Part shown: positions 12,464 to 22,695 of the stretch, piece after piece | Layout: each line of letters starts with the position of its first letter | Numbering within the stretch: position 1 is the first letter of the stretch | Assembly (NCBI GenBank): GCA_020726505.1 | Contig: JAHLEZ010000014.1 | Location: forward strand, 1,736,001 to 1,800,000 | Reading direction: 5' to 3' | Source of the DNA: Leptodontidium sp. MPI-SDFR-AT-0119 | Taxonomy: Eukaryota > Ascomycota > Leotiomycetes > Helotiales > Leptodontidiaceae | DNA length: 64,000 nucleotides | Program-made: the position numbers and the translations under genes | Notes under the pieces: generated by a model | What the model saw: only the letters and a program-made list of their open reading frames with translations | Told to the model about the DNA's origin: nothing | Databases searched by the model: none

Positions 12464-13354
12464 ATGTCGACCGCGCAGACTCCAGAAGGTAAGCTCAACT
12501 AATATGTCAGGCGGGGGAGGGAGGGAGCTCTTCAGCTTCAGCCTGTCGCTGGATTAAACGCAGCAACCTCCTCCACCATCTCTCCTTACTCAATCTATAC
12601 AAAGACATGCTCCTAGAAATACTATCCAGAGGTCAACTGCTAATCTGCCTTTCCCACCAGTCCTTTGGGCCCAGCGCTCCAACAAGACCGACGCCGAGAA
12701 GAACTTCATCTACCTCACCATCACCGTCCCCGATGTCCAGAAGTCGAATCTCAAGCTCGACGTCAAGTCGCAATCGCTCACCTTCTCCGGCCACTCGGAC
12801 TCGCTCAAGAGAGACTACCACGTCGAGCTCGAGTTCTACGACAAGATCGACGAGGCCGAGACCAAGGTCAACCACACTGCCAAGAACATTGCGCTGGTCC
12901 TGAGAAAGAAGGAGCTGAAGGAGGAGTTCTGGCCACGACTGTTGAAGGATGCTAAGAAGGTCCACTTCCTGAAGACCGACTTCGACAAGTGGGTTGATGA
13001 GGATGAGCAGGATGAGGCTCCCGAGGACGACCTAGGTGAGTAGTAGTAGCAAACGGATGAGGAATATACATTTCTCGCGGACAAATGCTGACACGAACAG
13101 CAGGAGGCATGGGCGGTATGGGTGGAATGCCAGGTATGGGCGACATGAGCTCGATGATGGGCGGTGCAGGAGGTGATTTCGGCGGCATCGATTTCTCCAA
13201 ACTCGGCGGAGCACAGCCCGAGGAGGATGACGATGACGACGATGATGATGACGATATGCCAGCACTTGAGGGTGAGGATGATGACGATGCTGATGAGGAA
13301 GAGGCAAAGGCGGCTCCTAAGAAGACCGGCTCCAAGATCGAGGAGGTTGCTTAG
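12464..13354 (+). CDS. SBA1: Hsp90 co-chaperone p23 (SBA1/Wos2)
   Basis: Exons 12464-12488, 12661-13035 and 13101-13354 give about 217 residues. The CS domain starts VLWAQRSNKTDAEKN and contains the typical LTFSG, YHVELEFYD and LVLRKKE stretches, with WPRLLKD and the FDKWVDEDE end that contacts the Hsp90 N-domain. After it come a Gly-Met repeat tail (GGMGGMGGMPGMG) and a poly-Asp stretch. p23 stabilises ATP-bound Hsp90 and client complexes in the cytosol. The third exon has tandem CAGCAG acceptors (13098-13103), so a one-residue alternative isoform is likely. Intron 1 (12489-12660) follows an 8-codon first exon. Confidence 0.95.
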
Positions 13355-14029
13355 ATGGAAAGCCCACCTCTCTCTTTCTTCCGTTTACAATGAATGAAAT
13401 GGCGCACAAGAATTGGAGGTTTCCTAGTAACAACAACCAAGAACTCTCTCAAACCCAAGCAAGCTAGCTCTCTTCTCTCAAATTCAAAGATGGATAACTA
13501 CGGAGCCTCTTGTTTTTTTGTTTTGTCGGTCGGCAAGGCACATCACCGTTTATTTTTCTTCGATGTTGGTTGGAGTGGCAGGGGGAAACTTTTATTCCAT
13601 GAGTTTGCAGGGCGTGGTCGGCAGAGATACCTTGCAGGCAGATAAACATAAAAAGCAATTAGTTTTCCGCATTCTGTTTTTTTGGTTGTTTTTTATTGGA
13701 TTTGTGTGCGTGCGTATCTGTGCCTTATTTTCTTGCAGATCATAACTTGTCGTATTATGATTCCAGACATGCCTTGCAGTTCCAGTACGACGAGAGAGAG
13801 CTAGTTGGCTCGAATCTCGCACTTTTTCTTATCTGATGTCAGATTTGTTGGTTTGGTTTTGGTTGTACAGACATTGCGGCGCATAAGGTATACTGTAATA
13901 GGCTGTCATGCTCGTTCTGACTTTACTCAGATTCACCAACACCAACAACATCCCTTGCATTACCACATTCCTCACATACCCCCCACAACCTCAACACCTT
14001 CCACAATAAAAACACCAAAAACGAATCTA
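13355..14029. other. intergenic, T-rich p23 3' region
   Basis: Contains T-rich tracts (near 13510 and 13675) likely to be the p23 3' UTR/polyadenylation region and the leader of the next gene. Nothing else is recognised. Confidence 0.5.
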
Positions 14030-14584
14030 ATGTCCTCTCTTTGCTTCATGACTTTCAAAATGCTGAAATCCGTGTCTGCAAAACTGACAACCTCTCTCGC
14101 GAGAGCTCTTTGCCTCCCCAAATCCCAGACTCAAACTCGAGCTCTGACATCGTCTCGTACTACGGTGGAGAAGGACAAATCCCCTCCTTCAACTTCAACC
14201 TCATCCACCTCCACCTCCACATCTCCTACCCCAGACCCAGATCCTACCCCACAATCAACTGAACCAGAATCACGAAACCAGAACCAAGCTCAATATACCG
14301 CAACAGATGCAGCGAATTTCTCCCGCCTCGGCGCAAGCGTGACGGCCATGCCTCCCGTTGAAGCGCAAAGTCTGAGTCTGAATCCGAGTCCGGTCACGAC
14401 TTTAAGGTGTGAGAGGTTAGGTGCGGTGGTTAGGAGTTCTCGTGGGGAGAAAAGGGAGAGGGAAGTGTATACTACTGCTCATGCGGCGGAGTTTATGCGT
14501 AGAGGGGCTTGTATGGTTGTTTGGCCTGGGGAGGAGGGGGGTGAGGAGGAGGATGGGGTTTTGGAGAGGGAGGTGAGGGGTTGA
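14030..14584 (+). CDS. small hypothetical protein with internal repeat, 184 aa
   Basis: The ATG at 14030 (MSSLCFMTFKMLKS) is preferred over an in-frame ATG at 13805, which lies in leader-like sequence. A hydrophobic/basic N-terminus could target mitochondria. It is followed by a Ser/Thr/Pro-rich linker (about residues 40-75). Two copies of a short motif follow: YTATDAANFSRLGASV near residue 87 and YTTAHAAEFMRRGAC near residue 146, sharing a Y-T-x3-A-A-x-F-x-R-x-G-A pattern. I do not recognise the family. The sharp codon change at about 14400 (C-ending to G/T-ending) is odd but the frame stays open. Confidence 0.45.
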   Translation: MSSLCFMTFKMLKSVSAKLTTSLARALCLPKSQTQTRALTSSRTTVEKDKSPPSTSTSSTSTSTSPTPDPDPTPQSTEPESRNQNQAQYTATDAANFSRLGASVTAMPPVEAQSLSLNPSPVTTLRCERLGAVVRSSRGEKREREVYTTAHAAEFMRRGACMVVWPGEEGGEEEDGVLEREVRG

Positions 14585-15118
14585 GTGGTTTTTGAGGTGG
14601 GGGTTTATCCTACGCTGTGCTTGGGAAGGCTGTGGGTTGGGGGTTGTCGGTGCTGGTTTTGAGTCGTTCATTAGGTTGTTTATTGTAGAGTCTGGTGAGC
14701 GGGGTTTATTTGGGTCTGGGAATTGGCAAAGGAGTTCAGGGAGGTTTATGAGGTTTATGAGTCCCGAATGCTTCTCAAAACATTCAATTACCTGCATAGC
14801 TTTATCCTTCGAAGTAGAAGCGTTCATCCAAACAGCGGCGCTCTTCTGATTCCACCATCAGTGGATATCCTGCATATTTTGCACAGTCTCTAGCATCCAC
14901 TCTTTTTTAGCGATGTTTGAATTCAAAATAGACCTACACATATCATCATATCCTCAATGTTGCTTGTCACTTCCAAATGAGTATCTAGGTATCAGTACCA
15001 AGGGTTTTGAAGTCCTCAAGCCCCCATTCATTCAGCATGCCATGTAATCCGTCACCCAAGCCGTCACAAAATCCCAGAAATCATACGGTACAAATAAATT
15101 CTCTCTCCATTTCCATGC
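14585..15118. other. intergenic between hypothetical gene and cutinase relic
   Basis: No gene is recognised on either strand. Confidence 0.5.
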
Positions 15119-15905
15119 CTAAGAAACCACAAAAGCCGCCGCATTCCTCGCATCAAGCCCATACGTAAGATGCTGCTGCAGAACCCTCAATCCATCGACA
15201 CAGATATTGTCACCCTCGTGGCAAACCGTCATCACCTTGCTCGCTGCTACATTCGGGAGAAAGTGCTAACCTGTGAGTATCCTGATACGACGAGTTTGGT
15301 ATTCGGACATGTCGTAAACGCAGTCGCGATTTGAGTTGCCCTATTCGGTTCGCGTATTGTCAGCACAAAATAAGATCCAAAATATATAAACAAATAAAAT
15401 ATAAAACCCACATATTTGCACTCCCGTTAACATCACCACCAGCCAAATACCCCACAATGCTCGCCTTATACTCATTAACACCCTGCACCGCCAAAGCAGC
15501 CGATCCCACCCTCGCCTTCAGCGCATCGAAAAAAGGCGGTCCGACCAGAATGCCCACATTACCAGGCTCGACTGTCCCGCGGGCGAAGACGACTGTGTAA
15601 GGTTTACATGCGCTGGTGAGCTGGTTGTAGGTTGTTTTCTTGCCGCTCACGAGCGCGAGGAAGGATTGGAAGGTGGTTAGGAGTCCAGATATTGCTGTTA
15701 ATGTGCCGTCTATGGCGGGGAGGTTGTCCAGGAGGAGGGAGAGGAAGGCGTTTAGATCTGTTTCGCGGGCGGTGAGGTCGGAGGAGTTGGAATTGGGGAG
15801 GGCGATTGGGATGGGTGCTGGTATTGGTGTTGGTGCTGGTGCTGGGAGAGGAGAAGCGAGTGTGAGTCCTAATAGGGCAAGGAGGGTCCATAATGAGAGA
15901 AGCAT
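15119..15905 (-). pseudogene. cutinase with internal deletion
   Basis: Cutinases are secreted serine esterases that cleave cutin. The frame from 15905 begins with a signal peptide (MLLSLWTLLALLGLTLASP) and a Pro/Ala linker. It then has the cutinase core: CKPYTVVFARGTVEPGNVG, GPPFFDAL and a divergent YLAGGDVNGSANM. An intron (15411-15341) leads into ATQIATAF...LVVSGYSQ with the nucleophile serine. Directly after GYSQ the expected 30-40 residues (GG... to FGDP) are missing. About 27 bp later a different frame resumes with the usual C-terminal block (VAASKVMTVCHEGDNICVDG... HLTYGLD) carrying the catalytic Asp and His, and stops at 15119. So roughly 100 bp are lost with a frameshift, and a protein made from it would end about 7 codons after the serine. 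An assembly error is the alternative. Confidence 0.75.
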
Positions 15906-17528
15906 CGTGTTTGTATTTCGTTCCTGAGGAACTGGACCGGCCTTGGGGAGTCGAGGGATGGCAAAGTGTTGGCGAGGATTCAGGACTTTCAATCTTGATA
16001 CCCTTATTCGTATGCTAGCTGTCAACAGCAGCGTTGTAGTGAATACTAATATCAATCCAGGAATTTCGGTATTGAGGACCGTAAACGCGGAGGAACCAAC
16101 GGACGAACGTGTGAATTCGAGGGTCCGAATGAGTAAATGAATGTATAAAAGCTCGGATTCAATCCGCAAGTCCGGCCCAGGAAACAGAATCGAACCAAAC
16201 CGACTCAAGAATCAATCGACAGCAACTGTCACACCAAAGTCTCGGGGTAGCAAGTCCATTATCAAGTCCAGAAAATCACTGCCAGTTCCATGCAAGATAA
16301 GTACAGAGAAGCTGCTCGAGTAGCTTAACTCGTGATACTACCAATGAACTAGCAGTGAGGGGTCCATTGCTTGTCACTGTGATGGTACCTACAGATGCGG
16401 AGGTCTCGGACGATAGTGTATTCTGAAAGGACGAATGGAAAGGTAGAGATGGGGAAGTGTGTGATGCTCGACGGCTTGGATAAGGTGTCGATTGACCAAT
16501 ACGGCTCGAGAGGTGCCATATGGAGATCCTGGATCAACTAGATCCCGCAAGGGCCACGCCGTGACATACTGATAGACGGGATGGAGTGGGAGGATAGGTC
16601 TGGGGTGAGGGGTTATGTGGTATTGGACCTCAACTCTGACTTCCTATGTTCTGTCGCGGTCTTGCGACATGTGCCAGCCAAAAAGCAGAGCATAGTCCGG
16701 TCTCAGCCATCTAATTCAGACCCAACCCCCTATTCCTGCTTTTTTTTTTATTTTTTAAAAAAAAGGCCTGAGCAGGGGGTTGGGTCTGAACAAATCCATT
16801 TCCCAAGAGAGGCTTCTCAAGAAGTTCAAGTATTAGGGACTCAAGAACGGTCGAAAGTAGCACCTTGGCGCCTACCGAGATCCAGCCACAGGGGCACCAG
16901 TGCAGATCCAGAAATATTCCCGGACGCCAAGAGGTCTCTCTGGGGAAGCTCTGTCTGATTGCACAGACCAAAGCCAATCGGCTGCTGGACGGGGATTGGC
17001 GATGTCTCCGTCACAGCGTTTGGAGATCGCTACATTGGGTGTGATGGTGTGTGAGAAGGGACTGGCTGAGAAATAGCCTCTAAGAGAATAGAATAACATT
17101 GCTAGTTTCAAAAGTGACGAGTGCATTTGGGGACATCGCAGTAGGAAACGGTCGTGTTCATTGGCAGCTTTGCCAGATGTGGCTACTTGTCTAAGAAGTG
17201 CTTGTTCAATCACTTAGGTTCGAGACTCTACTTGGGTTTATTCCATTTTGATTTCAGAGACGCCTGCCTTGCAAATCCTTGAATACAGAGTAAAAGAAAA
17301 TCTGTTTGCTGCGAGAGTGGTGAGCACGCATTATCTGAATGTTCCCCCTCCCTCCCTTCCCATTCCCAAACCGAAACAAAAAGCCCAAATGATGAAAGTC
17401 AGGGGCCAGCAAAGGCAGTAATACAGGGAAGATATGCTTTGTCTGCATAGAGATAGCTCGCATCAACTGTGCATGCCTATGCCCAACCCGTTCCGAAGTG
17501 ATGTGCGGTTTTGAGAAACGAAGCACGT
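15906..17528. other. intergenic between cutinase relic and YRA1
   Basis: 1.6 kb with no convincing gene; the hairpin at 16715-16790 is its only structured element. Several weak open frames exist on both strands but have no family features. Confidence 0.5.
16715..16790. repeat. foldback hairpin, 17-bp perfect terminal arms
   Basis: The 17 bases at 16715-16731 are the exact reverse complement of 16774-16790. Inside them, a T-run and an A-run pair again, so the arms extend imperfectly to about 34 bp. No target-site duplication is evident. It may be a small foldback or MITE remnant. Confidence 0.85.
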
Positions 17529-19333
17529 TTACTACGCAAGGTTAGCAATACTCCAAAAAGAGAGAACGAATCAACTTACCAAGATCTCGTCATCCATGGT
17601 TGCATCACCGTTGGCAGCTGGCTGGGCGGCACCAGCAGAAGCACCCTGGGCCTCCGTAGCGGAAGCTCCAGTCTGCCAGTAATCAACCATCTCGGAGTCA
17701 AGCTCCTCAGCTGTCTTCTTAGCAGGGCGGGCAGTACGACCTCCACGTCCACCACGGCCACGAGCAGCCTTTGCACCACGGGTAGCACCGGCAGCAGCGT
17801 TCTTGGTAACAGCGGCAGACTTTGGCTGGGGCTTTGGTTGCCTACTGATGTGTTAGTTGACGTAGATTGTGGGATGATATTGGGAGACTCACGTAATGCG
17901 CTCGCTGAGACCCTTTGGCGGTGGGATGGCCTTGGCACGGTTTCCGTCGAGAATCAGCTCAACCTACGGTTGCATTAGCTAATGTTGCTCCAGGGAAAAC
18001 AGTGTTCTTACCTTGATGGGCTTGCCATCAACGGGAATACCATTGCATGTGGAGACTGCCTTGGTGGCGCTATCGAATCGGTGGAAGGTAATATTGGCGA
18101 CACCACGGCTCTGTCCTTGAGGTCCATATGAGATTTCGACCTTCTTGATGGATCCAACGGTCTTTCCAAAGTACTCCTATTTGTCCAAATTGTGGTTAGT
18201 GATCTGAATATCGTTCATCTCACGAAAATCGCAAATATAATCTCGACGTCGGGCCTGGAAAGAAAAGAAAGGTCCGCAAAAACAGCATCCGCGCCTCCTC
18301 GAAAAGTCCACTGGAAAAACAGCGAGCGAGCAGTGAGCATTAGTAGTCAGGTACATCCAGAATCCAGTGCAGAGGCAGGAAAATCTGGTACTCGAGTTAT
18401 CCTTTCGGGCACTCCAGGGTACCAGTTTTTGTGGTTGTGGTAAATTAATACCCTTGTACCACAGGCCATCAAGATTCCAACCCCGTCTTTCAACCGCAAC
18501 TTTACTACTGCCAACACTACCCATGGAAACTGAATCGCAACCAGGAAACTCCGAGACATAGTATGAGGTTTCCCAAATACCGGTAACTGAGGAATCTTCA
18601 TGAAGACTATTCAGAAGATGCTGAGATGAGGTGTGTGATACTGTGCTGCTTGCTCCACTGCTGCGCTCGCTGTTGCTTGACGCATACTCCGAAGCCCCCT
18701 GGAAGGTTTCGAGCCACCTTCAGAACACGCCATCATCATGTCTGCGCCATATTGAGATACGGGTGCTTGCCAGGCTACCTCGATTTATCATAGGCTTTGT
18801 GCAAGACTGCGACGCGCTCAACTGAACTTGACAACTGCTTCAAGGTATATCGCGAGCAGGAGCAAGCAGGAGACGGTCTGAATGAGGCTCCCCAATATAC
18901 TGGATAATGAACATCGAAACAGGATATCGTAACAGGTCGACGGATCATAGATTCGTTGTGGATGGAATACTTCGACGAAACTCGTAAGACTTGAAAAGCC
19001 TCATCGGTAACATACCTTAATCATGATCTCGCTGATATCCTTAGGCTGAGACAGAATTAGCATATGCATGTCGCAAACGTGAACTTAAGGACTTACGAAT
19101 CCGCTGACCATAACCTTTCCTTCACCAGAGCCGGAGGGACCAGTTGGGATGGCGACCTTGACGGTGCTTCTGGTAGACTTTGCGGTCTTCTTGATACCAC
19201 CAACGGGGGCGACAGTGGCGGGCTTGCCGGTTTGGGTTGTGCGACGGCCACCACGGCGACCTCTGCCACGACCGGTAGAGGTGCGTTGGGTAGAGATGAT
19301 CTCATCGAGTGACTTGTCGAGTCTTCCAGACAT
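17529..19333 (-). CDS. YRA1: mRNA export adaptor YRA1/ALY (REF)
   Basis: Six exons: 19333-19097, 19045-19016 (30 nt), 18176-18012, 17963-17893, 17841-17580 and a last exon that holds only the TAA (17531-17529); 255 residues. The N-terminus has LDKSLDEII, the conserved UAP56/Sub2-binding motif. An Arg-Gly-rich region follows, then one RRM (GKVMVSGF, EYFGKTVGSIKKVEI, SRGVANITF, FDSATKAV). Next are a basic GRGGRGGR region and the conserved C-terminal ELDSEMVDYW element. The protein couples transcription (TREX) to Mex67-dependent export. Intron 2 spans 839 nt, far longer than the other introns, and splits the RRM at K|EYF. In yeast YRA1 a long regulatory intron interrupts the gene at the equivalent codon. 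Confidence 0.93.
18177..19015 (-). promoter_or_regulatory. long YRA1 intron, candidate autoregulatory element
   Basis: 839-nt intron inside the RRM, with donor GTATGT, a CACTAAC branch candidate about 25 nt before the acceptor, and a TAG acceptor. Other introns of the gene are 36-71 nt. It has no convincing open frame. The position matches the yeast YRA1 intron, whose inefficient splicing limits Yra1 dosage (established for S. cerevisiae); the same role here is inference. Confidence 0.5.
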
Positions 19334-20448
19334 CTTGAAGGTAGTCTTGGGTATGTGTGTTGAAGGTGAGCAGCTGGTTGAGATCGAACCGTTAGGATCA
19401 GTAGAATGCGGCAGAGTATCGATCGAGAGAGAAGGCCGATCGAAGGACGTTCGATGTGATGTGCGATGGATGGGGACGGGAGGCTGGCTAACTCAGGAGT
19501 TGATGCGCTGTATCGCGATTTGCCTTGAGCGGAATGAGGCTGTGTTTGCGAGGACGCGACTTTGTGAGAGGTGGCAGTAAATGTGCAGCAGTCGAAGTTG
19601 GATGAGTGCGCAGGTGGAGTTGTTACGAAGAGAGTCGAGAGCGTGTGTGGAGAATGGAGGAAGATGGATTGAATTTGTGGTTTTGGGTTTGGGTTGAGTT
19701 GGGTTGAGGCTGGAGAAAGGAATCTGGAGGACGAAGACGGCGAACGAAGGGGTTGCGCGCAGCCAGCGCGCTAGCTCCTTTGAGTCACGGGCGATGACAC
19801 GTGATCTGCACTAGCGTCTAGACCGCGAGTGAATGGGATGGTTTGATGAATACCGCGATGATGAGAAGGGTAGGAAAATGATTATAATTAAATTATAAAG
19901 AGCAACTACTTAGAGGGAAGATGAAGGCTCATGAAGAATGGGAGAAGATTGGGGTACTTGCAGCCATGAAAAACTTTCTGAAGATAAGGTATAGCTTGGA
20001 TCCAAGCACACGACCAAATCTAGCATCACTGACAGACCCCGTCAGCAAGTGCTCTTGTAATGTAGCCAGGCCCTTCCCACAGTACAACACTATCCCCAAC
20101 ACACATCATTAGAATTTCCAAACTAACAACGGAGTGAAAGGTGACCGTTTATTCATTGAAGTTGGCTCTTGATATAATACAAGCTCGACGTCCGCACCCA
20201 CCGTCATTTCGAAGCCAGACGACTGAGCACTTTGCTTGGCCATGCAAAACAACTTTTGGATGCAGTCCCATGCCCTGGATCTTACAAGCTGGTCCAAAGT
20301 GATTCATTCCATAACGCCATGATGCCTCCGTGAACAACTTCCGAGGTTCCTATAGCACAGTGCTCCAGCTCCAGCTTCAGGGTATCGTCCACGGCTCCTG
20401 CTCTCCCAGACTCTCCATTCACTGCATACAAATCCCCCAGCCATATCT
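19334..20448. other. intergenic upstream of YRA1 and downstream of OST4
   Basis: Holds the YRA1 promoter and leader (to about 19800) and an AT-rich stretch near 19860-19920. No gene is recognised. Confidence 0.5.
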
Positions 20449-20622
20449 TCACCTTCCTATCGACGAGGCTCTGGCATCTGCGGATGGAATGGGTCTGCCC
20501 TTGTTGTCTACTTCTGGCTCTTCAACGGCGTTGATTTCGAGGAAATGATAGAGGATGATGAGGAGCATGGCTGCCGAGCCGAGAAAGATGGCGAGACGGT
20601 AGAGGTCATCGTCGGAAATCAT
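20449..20622 (-). CDS. OST4: oligosaccharyltransferase subunit OST4, 57 aa
   Basis: Very short single-exon gene that is easily missed. The protein begins MISDDDLYRLAIFLGSAAM and continues as one membrane helix (AIFLGSAAMLLIILYHF), which matches the fungal Ost4 pattern MISD-x-L...LI-x-LYH. OST4 is a single-span ER membrane mini-protein that holds STT3 and OST3/OST6 together for N-glycosylation. Yeast Ost4 has about 36 residues; here a polar C-terminal tail of roughly 25 residues follows the helix (EEPEVDNKGRPIPSADA). It is transcribed divergently from TMA46. Confidence 0.85.
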   Translation of the reverse strand: MISDDDLYRLAIFLGSAAMLLIILYHFLEINAVEEPEVDNKGRPIPSADARASSIGR

Positions 20623-21125
20623 TTTGATTGCAGTTTTGCTCGCGGGGAGGAATCGAGGTGGATTTAGATGGAATTCGAAGCAGCCACGTAAGTTATTGGC
20701 GTCGTCGATGTGTTCGTGGAACTGCGTGAAATGTTAGACCAAATATTGAATTGAAACCTGTCATGTCCATTCAACATACATACCAGAGGAGAGTTTCCCT
20801 ACATCAATTGTTGAACGTGAAGCTGGTTCCTGGTGATAAAGTACCTTTGACCTGACAGCCTCGATGGTCGATGAGGCCAGCTTGAGCTCCAAGTCCACCC
20901 CTGCTAGCGCTACTCGTCTATCCCACCAGTCATCGACTACCCCACCATATTCGATCATTTCGACTTTGACCCAGGATTCCTACCTTCAATAAGTCACTCG
21001 AGCACCCAACGACCCCCCACAGTCCTTTCTGTCCGTCTCGGTACCTCGAAGCATCTCTTTCACTCAAATACGACATACGCCCCTATCAATCTCAGTTTAA
21101 TCCGCCAACTATACCCACAGTAAAG
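20623..21125. promoter_or_regulatory. bidirectional promoter region OST4 / TMA46
   Basis: The roughly 500 bp between the two start codons must serve both divergent genes. It could also contain a 5' UTR intron of either gene. No specific binding motif is identified. Confidence 0.5.
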
Positions 21126-22274
21126 ATGCCTCCGAAAAAGCAAGAGAAGCAGGGCGGGGGCAAGAAGCCTTCTGCTACAAAGCTGGTGGAGGATAGGACC
21201 TTTGGAATGAAGAATAAGAAGGGCGCTCAAACACAGAAACAGATTGCCCAGATGACGCAGTCTGCGAAAGCTGGTGGAACTCCCGAAGAAAAGAAGCGGG
21301 CTGCGGAGAAGGCTGAGAAGGAACGCGAGAAGGCTGCGATCGAGAAGATTAAGAGGGAAGAAGCAGAGCTTTTCAAACCAGTCCAGGTCCAAAAGGTTCC
21401 TTTTGGTGTCGATCCAAAGACGGTGCTCTGCCAGTTTTACAAGAAGGGTCATTGCGAGAAGGGCAGGAAGTGCAAGTTCTCACACGACTTGAACGTTGAA
21501 CGGAAAGGAGAAAAGAAAGATCTATACCAGGATACTCGGGAGAATGAAGAAGAGGTGAAGAAGAAAGAAACTTCAGAAGATTGGGACGAAGAGAAGTTGC
21601 GACAGGTTGTGCTCTCCAAGAAGGGCAACCAGAAAACAACCACCGACAAAGTTTGCAAGTTTTTCGTCGATGCAGTAGAGGAGGGCAAATACGGCTGGTT
21701 CTGGACATGCCCGAATGGAGGAGATAAGTGCATGTACCAGCACAAATTACCACCTGGGTTTGTACCTCCCCCCGCGTTTCTGGATTTTGCTAATTCTTCT
21801 AGGTTCGTACTTAAGACGAAGGAACAACGTGCTGCAGAGAAAGCTCTTATGGACAAATCGCCACTCAAAACTCTAACACTCGAAGACTTCCTGGAATCCG
21901 AGCGGCACAAGCTTACTGGAACTCTCACCCCTGTCACGCCCGAATCATTTGCAAAGTGGAAGAGAGAACGTCTGGATAAGAAGGCAGCCGAAGCCGAAGC
22001 ACAAATCGCTAAGGAAGCTACTGGTCGTGCTATGTTCGAGAAAGGAGACTGGGAAGCAAGTGGTGGAGAGGAGTCCGATGAAGAGGATGATGGTGAGGAT
22101 GATGCTTGGAATATGGAGAAGTTGAGGAGAGAGACTGAAGCGTTGAGAGAGAGAAAGGAAGCCGAGAGGATAGCTAAATACGGCGGCCAAGGCCCCAGCA
22201 CGAACGGTGATAGCGGTGTTGTGGAGGAGGTCGAGCCAGATTCCAATGGATCCGAGAGTGGAGAGGGGTCTTGA
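21126..22274 (+). CDS. TMA46: translation machinery-associated protein TMA46 (ZC3H15/DFRP1-type)
   Basis: Single exon, 382 residues. The Lys-rich N-terminus (MPPKKQEKQGGG, DRTFGMKNKKG) is typical of DFRP1. Two CCCH zinc fingers follow: CQFYKKGHCEKGRKCKFSH (near residue 100) and C...TCPNGGDKCMYQH with the LPPGFV end (near residues 178-215). The DFRP region (EDFLESERHKLTGTLTPVTPESFAKWK) and an acidic tail complete the protein. Known partners are DRG-family GTPases (Rbg1), acting on ribosomes. A 284-codon frame on the opposite strand is a shadow of this gene. Confidence 0.93.
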   Translation: MPPKKQEKQGGGKKPSATKLVEDRTFGMKNKKGAQTQKQIAQMTQSAKAGGTPEEKKRAAEKAEKEREKAAIEKIKREEAELFKPVQVQKVPFGVDPKTVLCQFYKKGHCEKGRKCKFSHDLNVERKGEKKDLYQDTRENEEEVKKKETSEDWDEEKLRQVVLSKKGNQKTTTDKVCKFFVDAVEEGKYGWFWTCPNGGDKCMYQHKLPPGFVPPPAFLDFANSSRFVLKTKEQRAAEKALMDKSPLKTLTLEDFLESERHKLTGTLTPVTPESFAKWKRERLDKKAAEAEAQIAKEATGRAMFEKGDWEASGGEESDEEDDGEDDAWNMEKLRRETEALRERKEAERIAKYGGQGPSTNGDSGVVEEVEPDSNGSESGEGS

Positions 22275-22695
22275 ACATGTGTCCTAGGAGACTCTCGAAT
22301 CAAAACTTTACGACTTTGAATTTAGCGTCATGGGGGAGCACAGAAGGTGTGAGCACCTCGGCCATGTGCAGTGTTCGACGTACACACCACGTACACATCA
22401 TGTATGCAGCTGGAATCAACTAGGTTCAATCAAGCATTACACGCCATGGTATTGCCCTATACATAGCTATGAAGAAGATTGCTCGATCTTTACACAAGAC
22501 ATTGGGCAGCCGCAAAGGGACAATTTGTTCGCAATCAACAAGCCGCTCCGTTCCCATACCAATTGCTCCCATCATTTCGTACATCATCATTTGCTTCTTG
22601 AATAACCCAAAAGGACTCTTAACAGCAAGTCTTTTCCATTTCGTCAAATGTACTGTATCCATGTTAGTACATTGGTGGATTATGAGGAGGGCATT
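22275..22695. other. convergent intergenic region TMA46 / CTR
   Basis: About 420 bp between the two convergent stop codons; presumably shared 3' UTR sequence. Nothing else is recognised. Confidence 0.5.

Noticed and set aside
21449..22303. 284-codon reverse-strand frame
   Set aside because: It is antisense to TMA46 and its Ser/Leu-rich composition mirrors the Lys/Glu-rich sense codons.
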